Of a stretch of 64,000 nt of DNA, positions 34,613 through 46,200 are shown piece by piece. The notes beneath the pieces were generated by a model, which worked only from the letters and a program-made list of their open reading frames with translations, was not told the DNA's origin and did not search any database. The translations under genes and the position numbers were made by a program. The stretch comes from Serripes groenlandicus. Lineage: Eukaryota; Mollusca; Bivalvia; Cardiida; Cardiidae. Numbering within the stretch: the stretch's first letter is position 1; each line of letters opens with the position of its first letter. The stretch spans positions 144,328,350 through 144,392,349 of the forward strand of contig JASEVX010000003.1 of the NCBI GenBank assembly GCA_031761405.1, in the 5' to 3' direction.

Positions 34613-36663
34613 TTGTCACGAAAATGACCAATTTCACCACAGGAAAAGCATGTCAGAGGAGCTGTTCGGCTAAGCCTTTTGACGTGTTGCTTTCCCTGCT
34701 GTGTGGTCAACTTTGCCAGTGTGTCAATCACAAGATCGACCTTCTTCTCTATATTCGTGATTCTCCCCTCTAAGTTTCTAAATTTGCCTGAGTTATGTGC
34801 GCTGTCTATCGAGGGCTTATCGTATGTGGATTTAAATTTCGGTTTAAAGTTACGTGGGGAAATAGCCCGCACGTCAAACTCGTCATCACTGCTCTCTTCA
34901 GCAGAGCCAGTAAGTCTATCCACACACCGAATATCGGTACGATCCTCAAATCGCACTGATTTGGGCTTGCCATAAATCTGCTGCCTGTTATGCTGATAAT
35001 TACGGATTTTTTCTATGGCTCTTTCTATACTTATGGGACTCGTGTTAGCAGCATAAATGGCAGCATCTTTATCTGAGCAGCCCTGGCAGAACCTTTTTAC
35101 TGCCATTTTGTACATATGATCATCATCCATATGTTTGAATGCGTCATATGCCAGGTCCACGACGCGTTGTCCCCATTCTGGGAGGGTTTCGTCAGACGTT
35201 TGCTTAGCCTTTTGAAATTCAAGAATAAGATTTTCCGTGATATCTCGAAAATCAAACCGCTGAGCAAACTTCTCTATCAGTTGGTCGTAGGAAATTTCAG
35301 GGTCTCTTTCTACGACATGAGCGTAAAAATCGCTCGCTTTTCCATCCAACAACCAACACAGGCGACGCCTCCGCTCGAATTGGGACCAATTCGATTCAGT
35401 GGCAAAGGAATTGAACTTAACGAAGAAAGATTTCCACTTACCCGTTCCGTTGAAATACAGTGATTTAGGTACACTGAAGGACCGTCTGGTTCCCTGGTCA
35501 CGAGCCGTATATCCATAACGATCCTCATCACCATCGGAATCAGACTGGCCATGCTCATACATAACGTCACGTGATGTTGTGGATCTCCTTCGCGATTGTA
35601 TATTCCTTGGCCTAAAATCAAAGGGCGAGTCCTGTGGACCCCTATTACGGACACGCTGTCCGTCAAATGAAACATGACGAGGAACATGTTTATCACGTTC
35701 CTCTAAAATGTCCCTTCCCGAAGGGTATGGGAGATTGTCCATTCCCGCTGGTCTGTAATGCGAATCACTGACCTGCTGGAACTCATGTTTCCTAACCGCG
35801 GGTTTATTACACCCTAAATTCTCCCTTCCCGAAGGGTATGGGAGATTGTCCATTCCCGCTGATCTATAATGCGAATCACGGAACCGCTGGAATTTGGACA
35901 CATTACCTTTAACCTCAGTATGTCCAGAGACGGCTGCTGGGATTTGATCAAGACCCATTATATTTCTTAGAGTCCCATGGTCCAAGGATACCGTAACATG
36001 CCTCCTCCCGTCCCAAATATATGAGTCATGAGGAGTATGATCCGTACCCATGGCTTCTGCAAATGCCTCTCGGACCGGGGTATGCCTGAAATCCCCAAAT
36101 GATGAGGGTTCTTCCTCTTCCTGCCCCGACCTAACCGGACCATTATTCTCATGGTCAGGCGATTTTTCAGGCCTACATTTCGGTAAACCCAGACGCTCGG
36201 ATGACACATTTTCATGCCCCCTCCGACCGTCTGATTTTCCCGAACCACGATTAATCCAAGTATCCGCTACCGCCTCCAAAGCCAACTGATGTTTAGATTT
36301 GTCAGATTGCTCCTTAACATTCTTTTGGACTGAACTTTCATAATCAAAATGGGAAGGATCAATTCGAGAATTTATTACTGCAAGAACTTCTGCAGTAATA
36401 GGTCGTTGCTTTCGCCTAAGACTAAGAATCTTCCTAATAGCCCGAGGACCCACCTGAGGAACAGAGCGCAGCTCCTCAGTCGAACAAGTGTAAATATTTA
36501 ATTTACCAATGTCCCGATCAAAGGTTTGGATACCCTCTTCTCCGTTGTCGGAGACATCCAACTCCAATTCATGCGCCCTGGAAACTGACGGGACCTCGGT
36601 TTTGCCTGGCGGCAATAGTTCATTTAAAGATTCATTATCTTCGAATTCTGAATTAACAGACAT
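34510..36663 (-). CDS. gag: Gag-like polyprotein with HhH motif and CCHC zinc knuckle
   Basis: The first ATG of the open frame is at 36663 (717 residues, stop at 34510). Residues about 55-97 resemble a ComEA-type helix-hairpin-helix: LNIYTCSTEELRSVPQVGPR followed by a basic helix. Residues about 210-330 are polar and include a 37-residue direct repeat containing GMDNLPYPSGR. Residues about 400-540 look like a retrotransposon Gag capsid domain (FNGTGKWKSFFVKF, then LPEWGQRVVDLAYDAFKH). C672, C675, H680 and C685 form a CX2CX4HX4C knuckle (CFSCGEIGHFRDKC). The protein should assemble the particle and bind RNA. It overlaps pol by 103 nt, in the frame expected for -1 frameshifting. At 717 residues it is longer than most Ty3/Gypsy Gags because of its N-terminal extension. 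Confidence 0.9.
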   Translation of the reverse strand: MSVNSEFEDNESLNELLPPGKTEVPSVSRAHELELDVSDNGEEGIQTFDRDIGKLNIYTCSTEELRSVPQVGPRAIRKILSLRRKQRPITAEVLAVINSRIDPSHFDYESSVQKNVKEQSDKSKHQLALEAVADTWINRGSGKSDGRRGHENVSSERLGLPKCRPEKSPDHENNGPVRSGQEEEEPSSFGDFRHTPVREAFAEAMGTDHTPHDSYIWDGRRHVTVSLDHGTLRNIMGLDQIPAAVSGHTEVKGNVSKFQRFRDSHYRSAGMDNLPYPSGRENLGCNKPAVRKHEFQQVSDSHYRPAGMDNLPYPSGRDILEERDKHVPRHVSFDGQRVRNRGPQDSPFDFRPRNIQSRRRSTTSRDVMYEHGQSDSDGDEDRYGYTARDQGTRRSFSVPKSLYFNGTGKWKSFFVKFNSFATESNWSQFERRRRLCWLLDGKASDFYAHVVERDPEISYDQLIEKFAQRFDFRDITENLILEFQKAKQTSDETLPEWGQRVVDLAYDAFKHMDDDHMYKMAVKRFCQGCSDKDAAIYAANTSPISIERAIEKIRNYQHNRQQIYGKPKSVRFEDRTDIRCVDRLTGSAEESSDDEFDVRAISPRNFKPKFKSTYDKPSIDSAHNSGKFRNLEGRITNIEKKVDLVIDTLAKLTTQQGKQHVKRLSRTAPLTCFSCGEIGHFRDKCPKLKYGEASVSQIQTDEDADVSLNDSGSDSEA

Positions 36664-36992
36664 CTTAGCAGAATTTGAGCTAACAAAAAAATGTACCGGA
36701 GCACCTAAACAGGTAATGTAATATTCACTTCCCGCAAGAACTGCTGGTAGCAAATAATTTTCCAACGAAAAACCGATGGAAAAGATATAAAGTAGGTGTA
36801 TTTTACCTTATATCTCTGGTCAACCTTGATAATAAATAGTCAATCTGTAATCGAAAAGAAAATATAGAAGCATATAGTTAATTTAAAGCCATAGCATAAT
36901 GCTTTACCCATGGATGGCTCGGCGTACTACAAATGGATCCTTTAAAGGCTGATTTTAAGTGGTCCCCAAAGTGTGCACCTCGCGTGCACCGT

Positions 36993-37185
36993 GCCAGCGT
37001 ACTTCCACTATTACGTGGATACATGTTTAAAGTAGCCCGACCGGAACACCCGAGATCCAGACTCCATGGATTCTATAGAAAAACTAATGAATTAGTTCTC
37101 CGAGAGAGCATACCGTGCCCACCTGGCCAGCGTACTTCCACTTTTACATGGATACATGTTTAAAGTAGCCCGACCGGAACCCACG
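36993..37185. repeat. imperfect direct repeat in the retroelement leader
   Basis: A segment of about 58 bp starting gccagcgtacttccac and containing ggatacatgtttaaagtagc occurs at about 36993 and again at about 37126, period 133 bp. It lies just upstream of gag. Confidence 0.85.
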
Positions 37186-38466
37186 ATATCCTCCACAAGA
37201 AATCTAGAGACCAATATAAAAAAAATGCACTCCCACTGCAGCAGCCGGGAAACCCCATCCAAAGAATGCAAATTGCATCATAAATAATCAGTCATTATAA
37301 AGCTTATATGCACTCCCATATACCGAAATACACCGGTAAAATAAAATTTAATCGGAATAAATACTGAAATCAATTATCAAGGTCATTCAGTCAAAAGTTT
37401 GTTTCCCTAACTTTAGGCAGACGATAGGAGTTCAAGTTACGGACGTCATAAACATCGTCTGCTTAACCGCCAATTATCAATCCCACCTTACCCGAAGGAA
37501 AGTGCCGGGAATATAGACAATAGGCAGAAGCGACAATGACAATTCCGTCACAAAGTAAGGTACGGGATTTTTATAAACTCCCGGACTCTCATTACTTAAT
37601 TATTTTTTAATTTAGTTTGAAATATTATTAACTAGTCTTAATTTACCAACATGGCGGATGGAAACACAACACACACACAAAACGCACGTGCTAAACCGTT
37701 CTCACCCCAGTAAAAGCTGGGCGGATAACGTTTCACGTCTGTGCAGTTGAATGTCGAAACAAAACATTTAACACAAATAAATAACGCCCTGGCTGTTGTA
37801 AATTTAAATTTAATTTAAATGAATTTAAATGGAAAAACATTATTGGAAAAGATATTTTTTCAAAAAAAAATAAATAAAAAAATAGTCGTAAAAGAAAAAA
37901 ACGTTTTAAAGTGTACACATGTTTCAAAAAATAAATGGCAACCAAATATCTATGCTAGGTGACTATAACTCCCAAAGCCCTAGGAAAAACCCTAAAAGGC
38001 GATGGTTTAACATAACGCCCTGTACAGCCACGTAAACACAAACCAATGGATCTCCAATATAAAAAATGTATATCGCGCACGTGCAAAACATGAGCGCCAC
38101 GTGTACACAGTGTAATGAAATTTAGATTTCACTTAAACTACTCTAAATTGTCCAAAAGACAAAAGCAGTCCAGTGAAATATATGTATTTCAGATATTTGC
38201 GAAAGACAAACTGTCAAACGAGAATTTTGACCATTTCTCACAATATCGCAATATCTGAATAACAATGTTGTGAAAGCTAACAGCATTGCCATAACGCAAG
38301 CCGCTTCGCAGCGCCATTATTGTAGCTTAATTGCCACAATGTAATAACATTATAACTTAACGTTATTACTCACGGAACAGCTATCCAACGTGGTTCTTGT
38401 TCGGTGTAGTTACTATTCGTCTCTGTGGGTGTGCTATATCTGAGGCCTCGATCTCGGGGAGGACGT

Positions 38467-38492
38467 CTTATATACACCTGATGGTCAGGTGT
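38467..38492 (-). promoter_or_regulatory. TATA box and hairpin, presumed promoter of the retroelement
   Basis: The minus strand reads TATATAAG (38474-38467) directly after an inverted repeat with 8-bp arms and a 3-bp loop (38492-38474). Position upstream of gag and orientation fit an LTR promoter; this is inferred only. Confidence 0.35.
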
Positions 38493-38724
38493 AAACCACG
38501 GACCCGGAAGTCATATCCAGCGCAGATGTCGTCGCGCCGGATACAACAATAACAAAGAATACTACGCCGGATACCATTTTATATCAAATTCATTCTTTGT
38601 TTCCGTGTAAATCAATCAACAAGTTTCAACCCTCAATTGACACACTTTCTTCAATTGTTACAGGTAGGACACCCTATTTAACCGAAAAGAGTAACCTCTC
38701 AGCTATATAATATACCAAAACAAT

Positions 38725-38753
38725 GGGGGGGGGGGGGGGGGGGGGGGGGGGGG
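38725..38753. repeat. poly(G) run of 29
   Basis: An uninterrupted run of 29 G on the + strand lies at the right edge of the presumed retroelement. It could form G-quadruplexes and is prone to sequencing error. It may mark the insertion junction, but that is not shown. Confidence 0.95.
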
Positions 38754-40162
38754 TCATGTATTATACAAGAAAGAAATGACTCCGCGAATATGATTCCCGT
38801 CTTTTTGCACACAATTGCCTTTTTGGCTGGGTCAATACTGGTGTATCACTAGTGACCAGACAAGGTCAAAATAACATAAATGACCATTCAAACAGTTCCA
38901 GTGTATCCTATACATATAACAATGAATTAAATCTCATTGTCACATAATCAATGCATTCTGGTGAAATTGTATACTAATTTCGACGCAATAAAAAGGTTTA
39001 AGGGACTATATGGCTTATTAGATCAGGTTTCTTTGTTTACTTTCGACCAAATCGGGCCCGGACAAAACCGGTGTTTAGTATTCTCTACTTTCTCTTTCAA
39101 ACAAGGTCAACTGCATTCTGGTGATGGTATTCACCCCTTTCTTCACAAACAAAGGTTTGTAAATACTTTTTGGCTGTATATCAGCATGACCGCGGATGTA
39201 TTTGGCGTAATTTGACCATAGCGCGGATGTATTTGGTGTTACTTGACCTAAATACCGATTGTTTATAAATCGCGCGAGGCTTCATTTTAGTATAACACCG
39301 GTAAAGTCTCCAATCCAAAATAAAGATTATATATTTGTTTTTGTTGTTTGGTTTATTATTGCATTTTTAAGATTATACAGCATCTTATAAAATATTGATG
39401 ATAAATTATGTATTATTTGACTGTCAGTGACTCATAAATTCCTTTTTAAATATGTTTATGTTTTAGTTTAATGACTAGGGCGCGCCATGTTGAATCAATT
39501 TTAGATAATTTCCTTAATTTCAAAAGCATTATTTCCAGAACTTGGTTAGGTTTTATCCGAAAGAAACATTGAGCACGCTTATTTGTTACAAAGGCGAAGT
39601 GCATACCCAGTTGTGACTCGAAGATACAATAACGTTCGTCTGCAATGCTGTCGTTACTAATGTCAACTTGTTGACTATTTCTCTAAGTTCCAAAGTTGCT
39701 TGCTTATGAACCCAAGTTTACCTGTTGAGCCAGACTGGCAGTTCTCAATCATTGATGTATCCTGGTGCCAATATAAAATGTGTACATGCAGAAATGGTGT
39801 CATAAATAATGAAGAATTATCCAATATTAACAAAATTCTATTGTGTTTCATTAATCATTTAAATAATTAATGCAAGATCAGGGACTTTTAGTGTTGGGAC
39901 TAATAATCAATAGTCAATATCCAGATTAGATGTGTCTTCTGAATATTCAATTAATTACACTTCATTGATAACATGAATACAGTTTTATAAAGGAGTGTGC
40001 ATCAAAATTCTGATGGGACTGGAAGCATCAATTCCAATAAATTGTTAAGTTGGGTCAATGCCAGTGCATATAATCATAGTCATAGACAATGCAGTGTAGT
40101 GAAATAGAGTGGAACATATCACAGGAAACTGTATTCTAGTTGTTTTGAAGTAGTGCAAACAA
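38754..40162. other. unassigned sequence upstream of Dixin exon 1
   Basis: A+T-rich with no MITE core and no long frame. A short duplication, gaccgcggatgtatttgg / agcgcggatgtatttggtgt, lies at 39188-39240. It may hold the Dixin promoter, but no element is recognisable. Confidence 0.35.
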
Positions 40163-40237
40163 ATGGCTGCCTCTCCAGTGAAATCCCCAGATGGTGAGGA
40201 GTCTGGGGAAACATCAAAATCGTGGGAAGACTGGAAT
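40163..40237 (+). CDS. DIXDC1: Dixin exon 1 (standard start)
   Basis: The ATG at 40163 has a good context (aacaaATGG). It opens 25 codons, MAASPVKSPDGEES... to ...WEDWN, ending in phase 0 at a gtaagg donor (40238). It joins in frame to the CH exon at 42811. The segment is short, acidic and Ser-rich with no domain. The promoter is not recognisable. Confidence 0.82.
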
Positions 40238-43200
40238 GTAAGGGCTTTTACGAATGATTAAATGGGTGATGGTGAAAACGTTGAATGACTAAAACGTCGA
40301 ATTAATAAAACGGAACAAAACGTGAAAATGACGAAAAGAAACACATATAGCCTAAATATAATTGTATAAAAAGTTAAAATTTTATATGTTATACCATAAT
40401 AAAGCGAAGGCATAATGAATTGGTTTGTTGCAGCTTTAAATGTAAATTGTACAAATTCTGAATTTGACACTTGTTATTAGTTGTCCTTGAATTTTTTCAT
40501 CTCCATTATTTAATGTTGTCTTATTTGTTGCAGCTAGGACTACTCGTATTAGTCCCCAGTCGCGGCACTACGGTCATGGTGGAGTGCCCATTGGGCAGGG
40601 CACATTTTCTAGCCTAGTACTGGTTTGTTTACCCAGGGATCATGAATAAGTGAACTGTCGCCGTGATATAAATGAAATAATGTTGAAAGTTGCGTAAAAC
40701 CCCAATAAATAAATAAATACTTAAGTTATACATTGTATTGTATTTTTAAATAAAAATGTTTAAACGTTATATTAGTTAAACTTAAAATTGCTATTCAATA
40801 CAGGGTTTCCACTGGACCATATATTTTTTTGGCCACCTTAAACAACAATTTTGTTACAAAAGGGAGAGGGGCCCGGGTGAGCCCCCTTCGGATGGATTTT
40901 TTTTTTGTTCAGCTGTATTGATATATACTATTTTATAAAGCATACCTAACACTATTAATGTGTGTTATGTCATTGACTAAATGTTGTGATATGGTGTATC
41001 AATACAGCTTAAATTTTTTATTTCATCATGGTTCACCAATACATGAAATGTCATAAAATGATTATAATTTTACTAAATAAAAAAATAAACAAAACCCTTA
41101 AACATGTTCCATTCTTTTATTATTATTATTACAAGTATCATGGTTCTCATTCTTTTTTGTCCAATCTGTATCTAACTTTAATGATTTTACCAATCTAAAT
41201 GCTTTTAAAATCACGGATATATGATCAAAGATTGACGAAGACGATGTTTTTGTTTACACGATTCCAATAGGAAACTTATTTTCAATTGCCGATTTCGTCA
41301 TTTTTGTAATAAATAAAAGCGCTACCTAGATGACTTTTTTACCTACTTAATTAGCTTTGATTAACATATTATTAATAAAATCAAAGGCGCAAACTGTTAA
41401 CAATTATCAGCGTGTGTCGTTGTTTCAATCAATTATTAAACATCAAGGTACAGCCGATACGAGTAGATGATAAAAGATACGCCGTTTACCCCCAATGTTA
41501 TCACCTTGGCGTGTGACACGATTTGTTGTGTACTGTGTTTTTGACTGTGTGTTATGCAGATTTACGGCCAGATATAGTTTAGTAAAGGGAATTTCCTGTA
41601 TAAAAAGCAACAGTTTACGGCGAATCATTTTTCAGCCATTTCTTTTATTTTTTCGCCATTGGCGTGTTTGGCGAATTACAGCGGAAACCCTGCTATATAA
41701 TTTTCCTTTTCGACGTTTTCACTCCTGTTGTGCTCTGTGTTATTAATTCGATGTTTTAGTCATTCAACGTTATCACTGTAATTCGATTAAACTACCATAT
41801 TTTTTATTTTGTTCAGATATATATTATTTGCGTATATTGTTGTACACATTGATTTAACAAAATCGGTGATGCCAGAACTCTAGAGAAGGGGCGTTTTGCA
41901 TGTTCTAAAATCCTTATTTGACCCTCTAACCCTATGTTGTGGGTACTCAAAAGAATCGTCTCACTAAGAGAGAAATTGTGGGAAAAAGAGCTGAATACCT
42001 CTCCTTATCAGGACGTCTGCAACACTAAAGTTCCAAAGAATAGGCCTTTTTCTAGGCATTTTGGGAACAAGAATCTGGCACTTTATTTTGGAAATTAATC
42101 GCTATTACTTATTATTTGGGAATATAAACCAGGGTTAATTAACATAACAACATTGGGAATTCTGCATTATTTTAAACACTTTTCCATTGGGAATGGGTCA
42201 GAATATCTGACCTGTGAGATGCAAAAAAAAATATGTTTTTTGTAGAGATTTCCCTTATTTTTTACTAAATGTTTTCAAACTTGTCTATTTTAATGTTGAT
42301 GAATTAAAGTTTTAAACACATTTACACATATAACTTCATTACAACAAAAAGAGTCTTGTCACTTGTTCAATTACAGAACTTTGCATAATTGGACCAAGCA
42401 TGCTAATTTGTTAAGTTACATTAGCTAAGCCCTTTCTCATAAATGATATTACAGGTTGTCTCAGACTCTCAACTTGTCTGCTTTTGAACTATTTTATTAT
42501 GAAATAATACATTCTAAGGTACATGTATTGTAATATATATTTAGTGAAATTGTTATTACAATTTTGACATGGAATTGAAAACAATTTCAGAAAGGGGAAA
42601 AGGAGGAAATGCACATAATGTGCAAAAGTTCCATTTCCTTGTTTTCAATAGTTCTTGGCTGCAAAGGTGACATATGTCATCTGTATAAATCTGGGAAAGG
42701 GGTCTTTCAAAACAACAGCATTTGTAGAGGACTTCACTCCTCAACCTTGAATGTCAAGTCTATAATGATTTTAAAATATCTATATCTGTGTATAAATATA
42801 TATGTTGCAGCACCAACTCCAAGCATATGTGCTGTGGATAAATTCCCAGTTAAAGAAGAAGCCTGGTGCTAGACTGGTTGAAGATTTAAGACATGACTGT
42901 AAGGATGGAGTAGCTTTCATTGATTTGATCAGCGTCATTGGTAAGTTTAATGAATATTTAAAATATTAGCTGGTAGTATGTTTGTAGTATTAATATCTGT
43001 TCCAGGGCCTACACTGTAGGTCGCCAAGATATGAAATTTTTTAAAAGTGGCAAATTATCTATTAGCGACAAGTATTTTTATTTGGTTTTCAGCGGAAACC
43101 GTTACATTTACACAAAAACTTTTAGGTCAATAGGCAGCTCACAGAACAGATATTCTGACCCATTCCCAATGGCGAAAGTCTTAAAAATCATGCAACTTTC

Positions 43201-46200
43201 CCAATTTCCCAAACCCTGTTTTTTTAATTCCCAAATAGAAAATAATAGCGATTAATTTCCCCTATTAAAGGGCCAAATTCTTGTTTCCAAAATACCTAGA
43301 AAAAAGCCTGCTTTTTTCTTCCGCTTGATTTCAACCCAAACAGTGGATTAAAATGATATGTAATCGGGAACCTTTCCATATTTGCCTTTCTTTGACAAGC
43401 GAAAATTTACAATGTGTGAATTCTAATGAAAGTATTTGAGACAAGCGTACCATAGCCGTACACAAAAGACAGATTATTACAATTGCCAAATGAAGGCTCT
43501 GCAAAAGAAATTGTATCAGTTAAAAAATTGGTCAGCAAAATTCCGGGTAACTTTATTGATTGGTCTTCTCTGATACAAAAGGCGAGACTGATTGTTGCAT
43601 CACTGTCCTATTTTTTCTTAAATTTTATGTATGCTTATCAAGCTGTGAACAATAAGAAGCTTACATGATAATTCAAATTAGATAACAAAATATGTCTATG
43701 TTTTTTGGGGGGATTCATTTGGAAATTGAATAGAATTTAAATTAAGAAATATGATTGACTCTGAATGTAATGAAATCCATCATTCTATGTTCTTGGTTCC
43801 TATTGTCTAAAAAAAGCGAAATGAAATGGAAACTGAATTAGAGATAATCTTTACTATCAAATGACAATTTTCAATACTTTTTACTGAAGCTCTTGTTGTA
43901 CATAAACATATGTATTGGTGGATTGGACTTCTAGGCTTGTATGAGACCATGGAAATAACTTAAGACAGCTGGCAAAAATCTGGCTACTATTTGAACAATT
44001 TGGCAAAAGTGTTTGTGGGAAAAGATAAATATTTTTTAGCATTTGGCATTGGCCCAGTGTTCTATAGATAGACAAATGAGTAGCAAGATGTTTGTTTAAG
44101 GAGAAACCTATTCTTCCTTGTTAATGAGCTGACTTTTATAGAGATGTGCTAACCTCTGAAACAAGAACCAATTAAAGGTCTTAGCTTTAAGTCAGGGAAG
44201 GGTAAGACTTTTTTAAGATGGGTTACATGTCTTTTCAAATGAAACTTTTTTTGAGTGTTGATATAAATAATAAAGTGGTGCAATTTATTGGAAAAGATCC
44301 CTAAATTAAAATATGTGTTCTCTTTGCACAATTCTGCTAATTAATCATGTTTTATTTTTTATTTCAATATTATTTTTTTTAGCTGGTGAATCAATTACTG
44401 GTGTACATGCTGTACCCTCAAACTACGCACAGATGAGAGAAAATATTGAGAGAGTGCTTCATTTTATGTCTTCCAAAAAGATAAAGATGCATCATGTCAT
44501 GGCTAAAGGTAATCATCATGTAGACATTTTTTGACTTTATACTTTTATCAGTCATCTGCTTGGGAAACATTCCTAGCAAAATATTTCAACCCTTTCCTAC
44601 ATTCAACACATCTGCAGGAGACAACTTTTAAAGCACTTGGTAAAAATATGTAAACACTATAAATGAAAGAACAATTATTTAATAAATCTGAAAACATTGT
44701 GACAAAAGGAGAAGTTAACATGACATCATCAACAGGTTTTGTAATTCAAAGTTGCATTAGGTAGGATTGCATTTTGCCAAATTTAATGTCAAACTTACAC
44801 TTGTGTTCAGATTCAGAAGAATCAGATACCTAAACAAACAGAAAGAACTTCAAATAGCAGCTTCACACTGTTCACAGGTCATAGATTAGCTTTCTTGGAT
44901 AACAATACAAACACCCTCCATTTCCCCTTAAAATCAACTCTCTAGCAAGTCAATTAATTGTTATGCAGCCATTTTCTCTTTAAAAGACATTTTAACTGTT
45001 CCAGCAGCATTATATTTGAACATTTGAAATTTTGTAGGATATTTGTCTTTTTAAACAAAAGTTTTAGATACTATTTTATTTTTGTTTCAGATATTGTTGA
45101 AGGAAATTTAAAGTCAATAATGCGTTTAATATTGGCTTTAGCAGCTCATTACAAACCAAAAAGTGTGCGGCATTCATCCCACAATACATCCAGATCCAGC
45201 TCTGGCAGTAAGAGTCCCAATGTCACAACAATAGCACAGGTACACAAGTATTTTATAATTACTAGAGTTCTCAATAATTTCATGTTATTCAATTCTTAAT
45301 TGATTGATTGAGGTTTAAAAGAAGTTTATATTTCACTCACAACCACTGGATTAACAGGCTGCTTCGCTACCAACTGACTTACCTGAGCTCGGCCAAATTC
45401 TTATTTGACATCTGAGCGCTATGTTGTGGGCAATGAAACACTTCTTTTGATTATTGCAGCAAAGTTTAAATTGAGGTTGTTAAGAAAGAATATCAGGTAG
45501 AAAGTAAACTCTTCCATACTTAGGTCTCTGAATTAGCTCAGAAAGTTCATTATGCATGTCCGTTTTTGTTATTGTCTGTGTATAACCCTTAATCGTACAT
45601 CTTTATTATCTAATGAAGAGAACAAGTTTCACAACCTTGTTCTAAACATGGGAATGCTATAAAATGGACTCTGGTGCAAAAAAGTCTATAAATTCTATTT
45701 TGAATCAAAAAGTTGTATTAAAAGATTTAAACTGAAGGAAGTGTTTTGTTGCAAGTTGCTAAATATTTGACTCAAATGTCCTAAAAGTGGCTTTTTTTCC
45801 TTTAAATTTTGTGAAAATGCTGGCAACAAGAATTTGTTTAGAACAAAGCCCTGTATATAGGCTTATTTAGAGCCTGTGTGTGGAACAATGCAAAATAATA
45901 TATGTTGACTATAAGAGTCACTAAACCCTTCCCTACATACAGGTGCTTTCTGACCACTCTGCAGTAAAAGACTTTTGGAAACATTGTGGCAAAATGAGAA
46001 ATTATTATTCTTTCATTTATAGAGAGATTCCAAGTGTTTGGCTTCATGTTTTCTTAGTCGTCTGCTGCAGATTTGTTGAATGTGGGAAAGCTCTAAAAAG
46101 CGAATGATTGTTATTTATAGAATGTATGTGTTGTAGGGGGCTTCTGCAGCCTTAACAGCAGCCAGAAGAACTGTAGCAAAAGCTGGAAACAGTTTTAGAA

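Larger units (their letters stand above)
27088..38700 (-). mobile_element. Ty3/Gypsy-type retroelement with gag, pol and a TatD-bearing third ORF (limits approximate)
   Basis: Three long minus-strand ORFs in the order gag, pol, ORF3 occupy 36663-27520. The pol order (protease, RT, RNase H, integrase) is that of Ty3/Gypsy. About 1.9 kb of non-coding leader follows to the right, with a TATA-like box near 38470. On the left a purine-rich tract on the minus strand (AAGGGGAAAGGG, 27088-27099) could be a polypurine tract. I found no convincing pair of direct terminal repeats, so both outer limits are guesses. Gag and pol are intact; ORF3 carries one frame-breaking duplication, so the copy appears fairly young but is probably not fully functional. 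It lies antisense between two candidate first exons of the Dixin gene. Confidence 0.85.
36664..38700 (-). other. 5' leader / presumed LTR region of the retroelement
   Basis: Non-coding. On the minus strand there is a TATATAAG box (38474-38467) preceded by an 8-bp perfect inverted repeat, ACACCTGA/TCAGGTGT (38474-38492). A CCGCCATGTT motif (37658-37649) resembles a YY1 site. A direct repeat of about 58 bp (CCAGCGTACTTCCAC...) occurs at about 36993 and 37126. I infer promoter and untranslated leader, but no LTR copy on the left side could be matched. Confidence 0.4.

Noticed and set aside
28931..36721. Several + strand frames of 60-170 codons across gag, pol and ORF3
   Set aside because: Antisense shadows of the long minus-strand ORFs; none shows a known domain.
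27302..37658. CCGCCATGTT on the minus strand at both 27302-27311 and 37649-37658, considered as matching LTR points
   Set aside because: Identity does not extend beyond 10 bp on either side.
40163..45239. Neuron navigator (NAV) as identity of the CH-domain gene
   Set aside because: The residues after the CH domain, the coiled coil and the QHTIDTVEQGVSALMEKL block match Dixin, not NAV.
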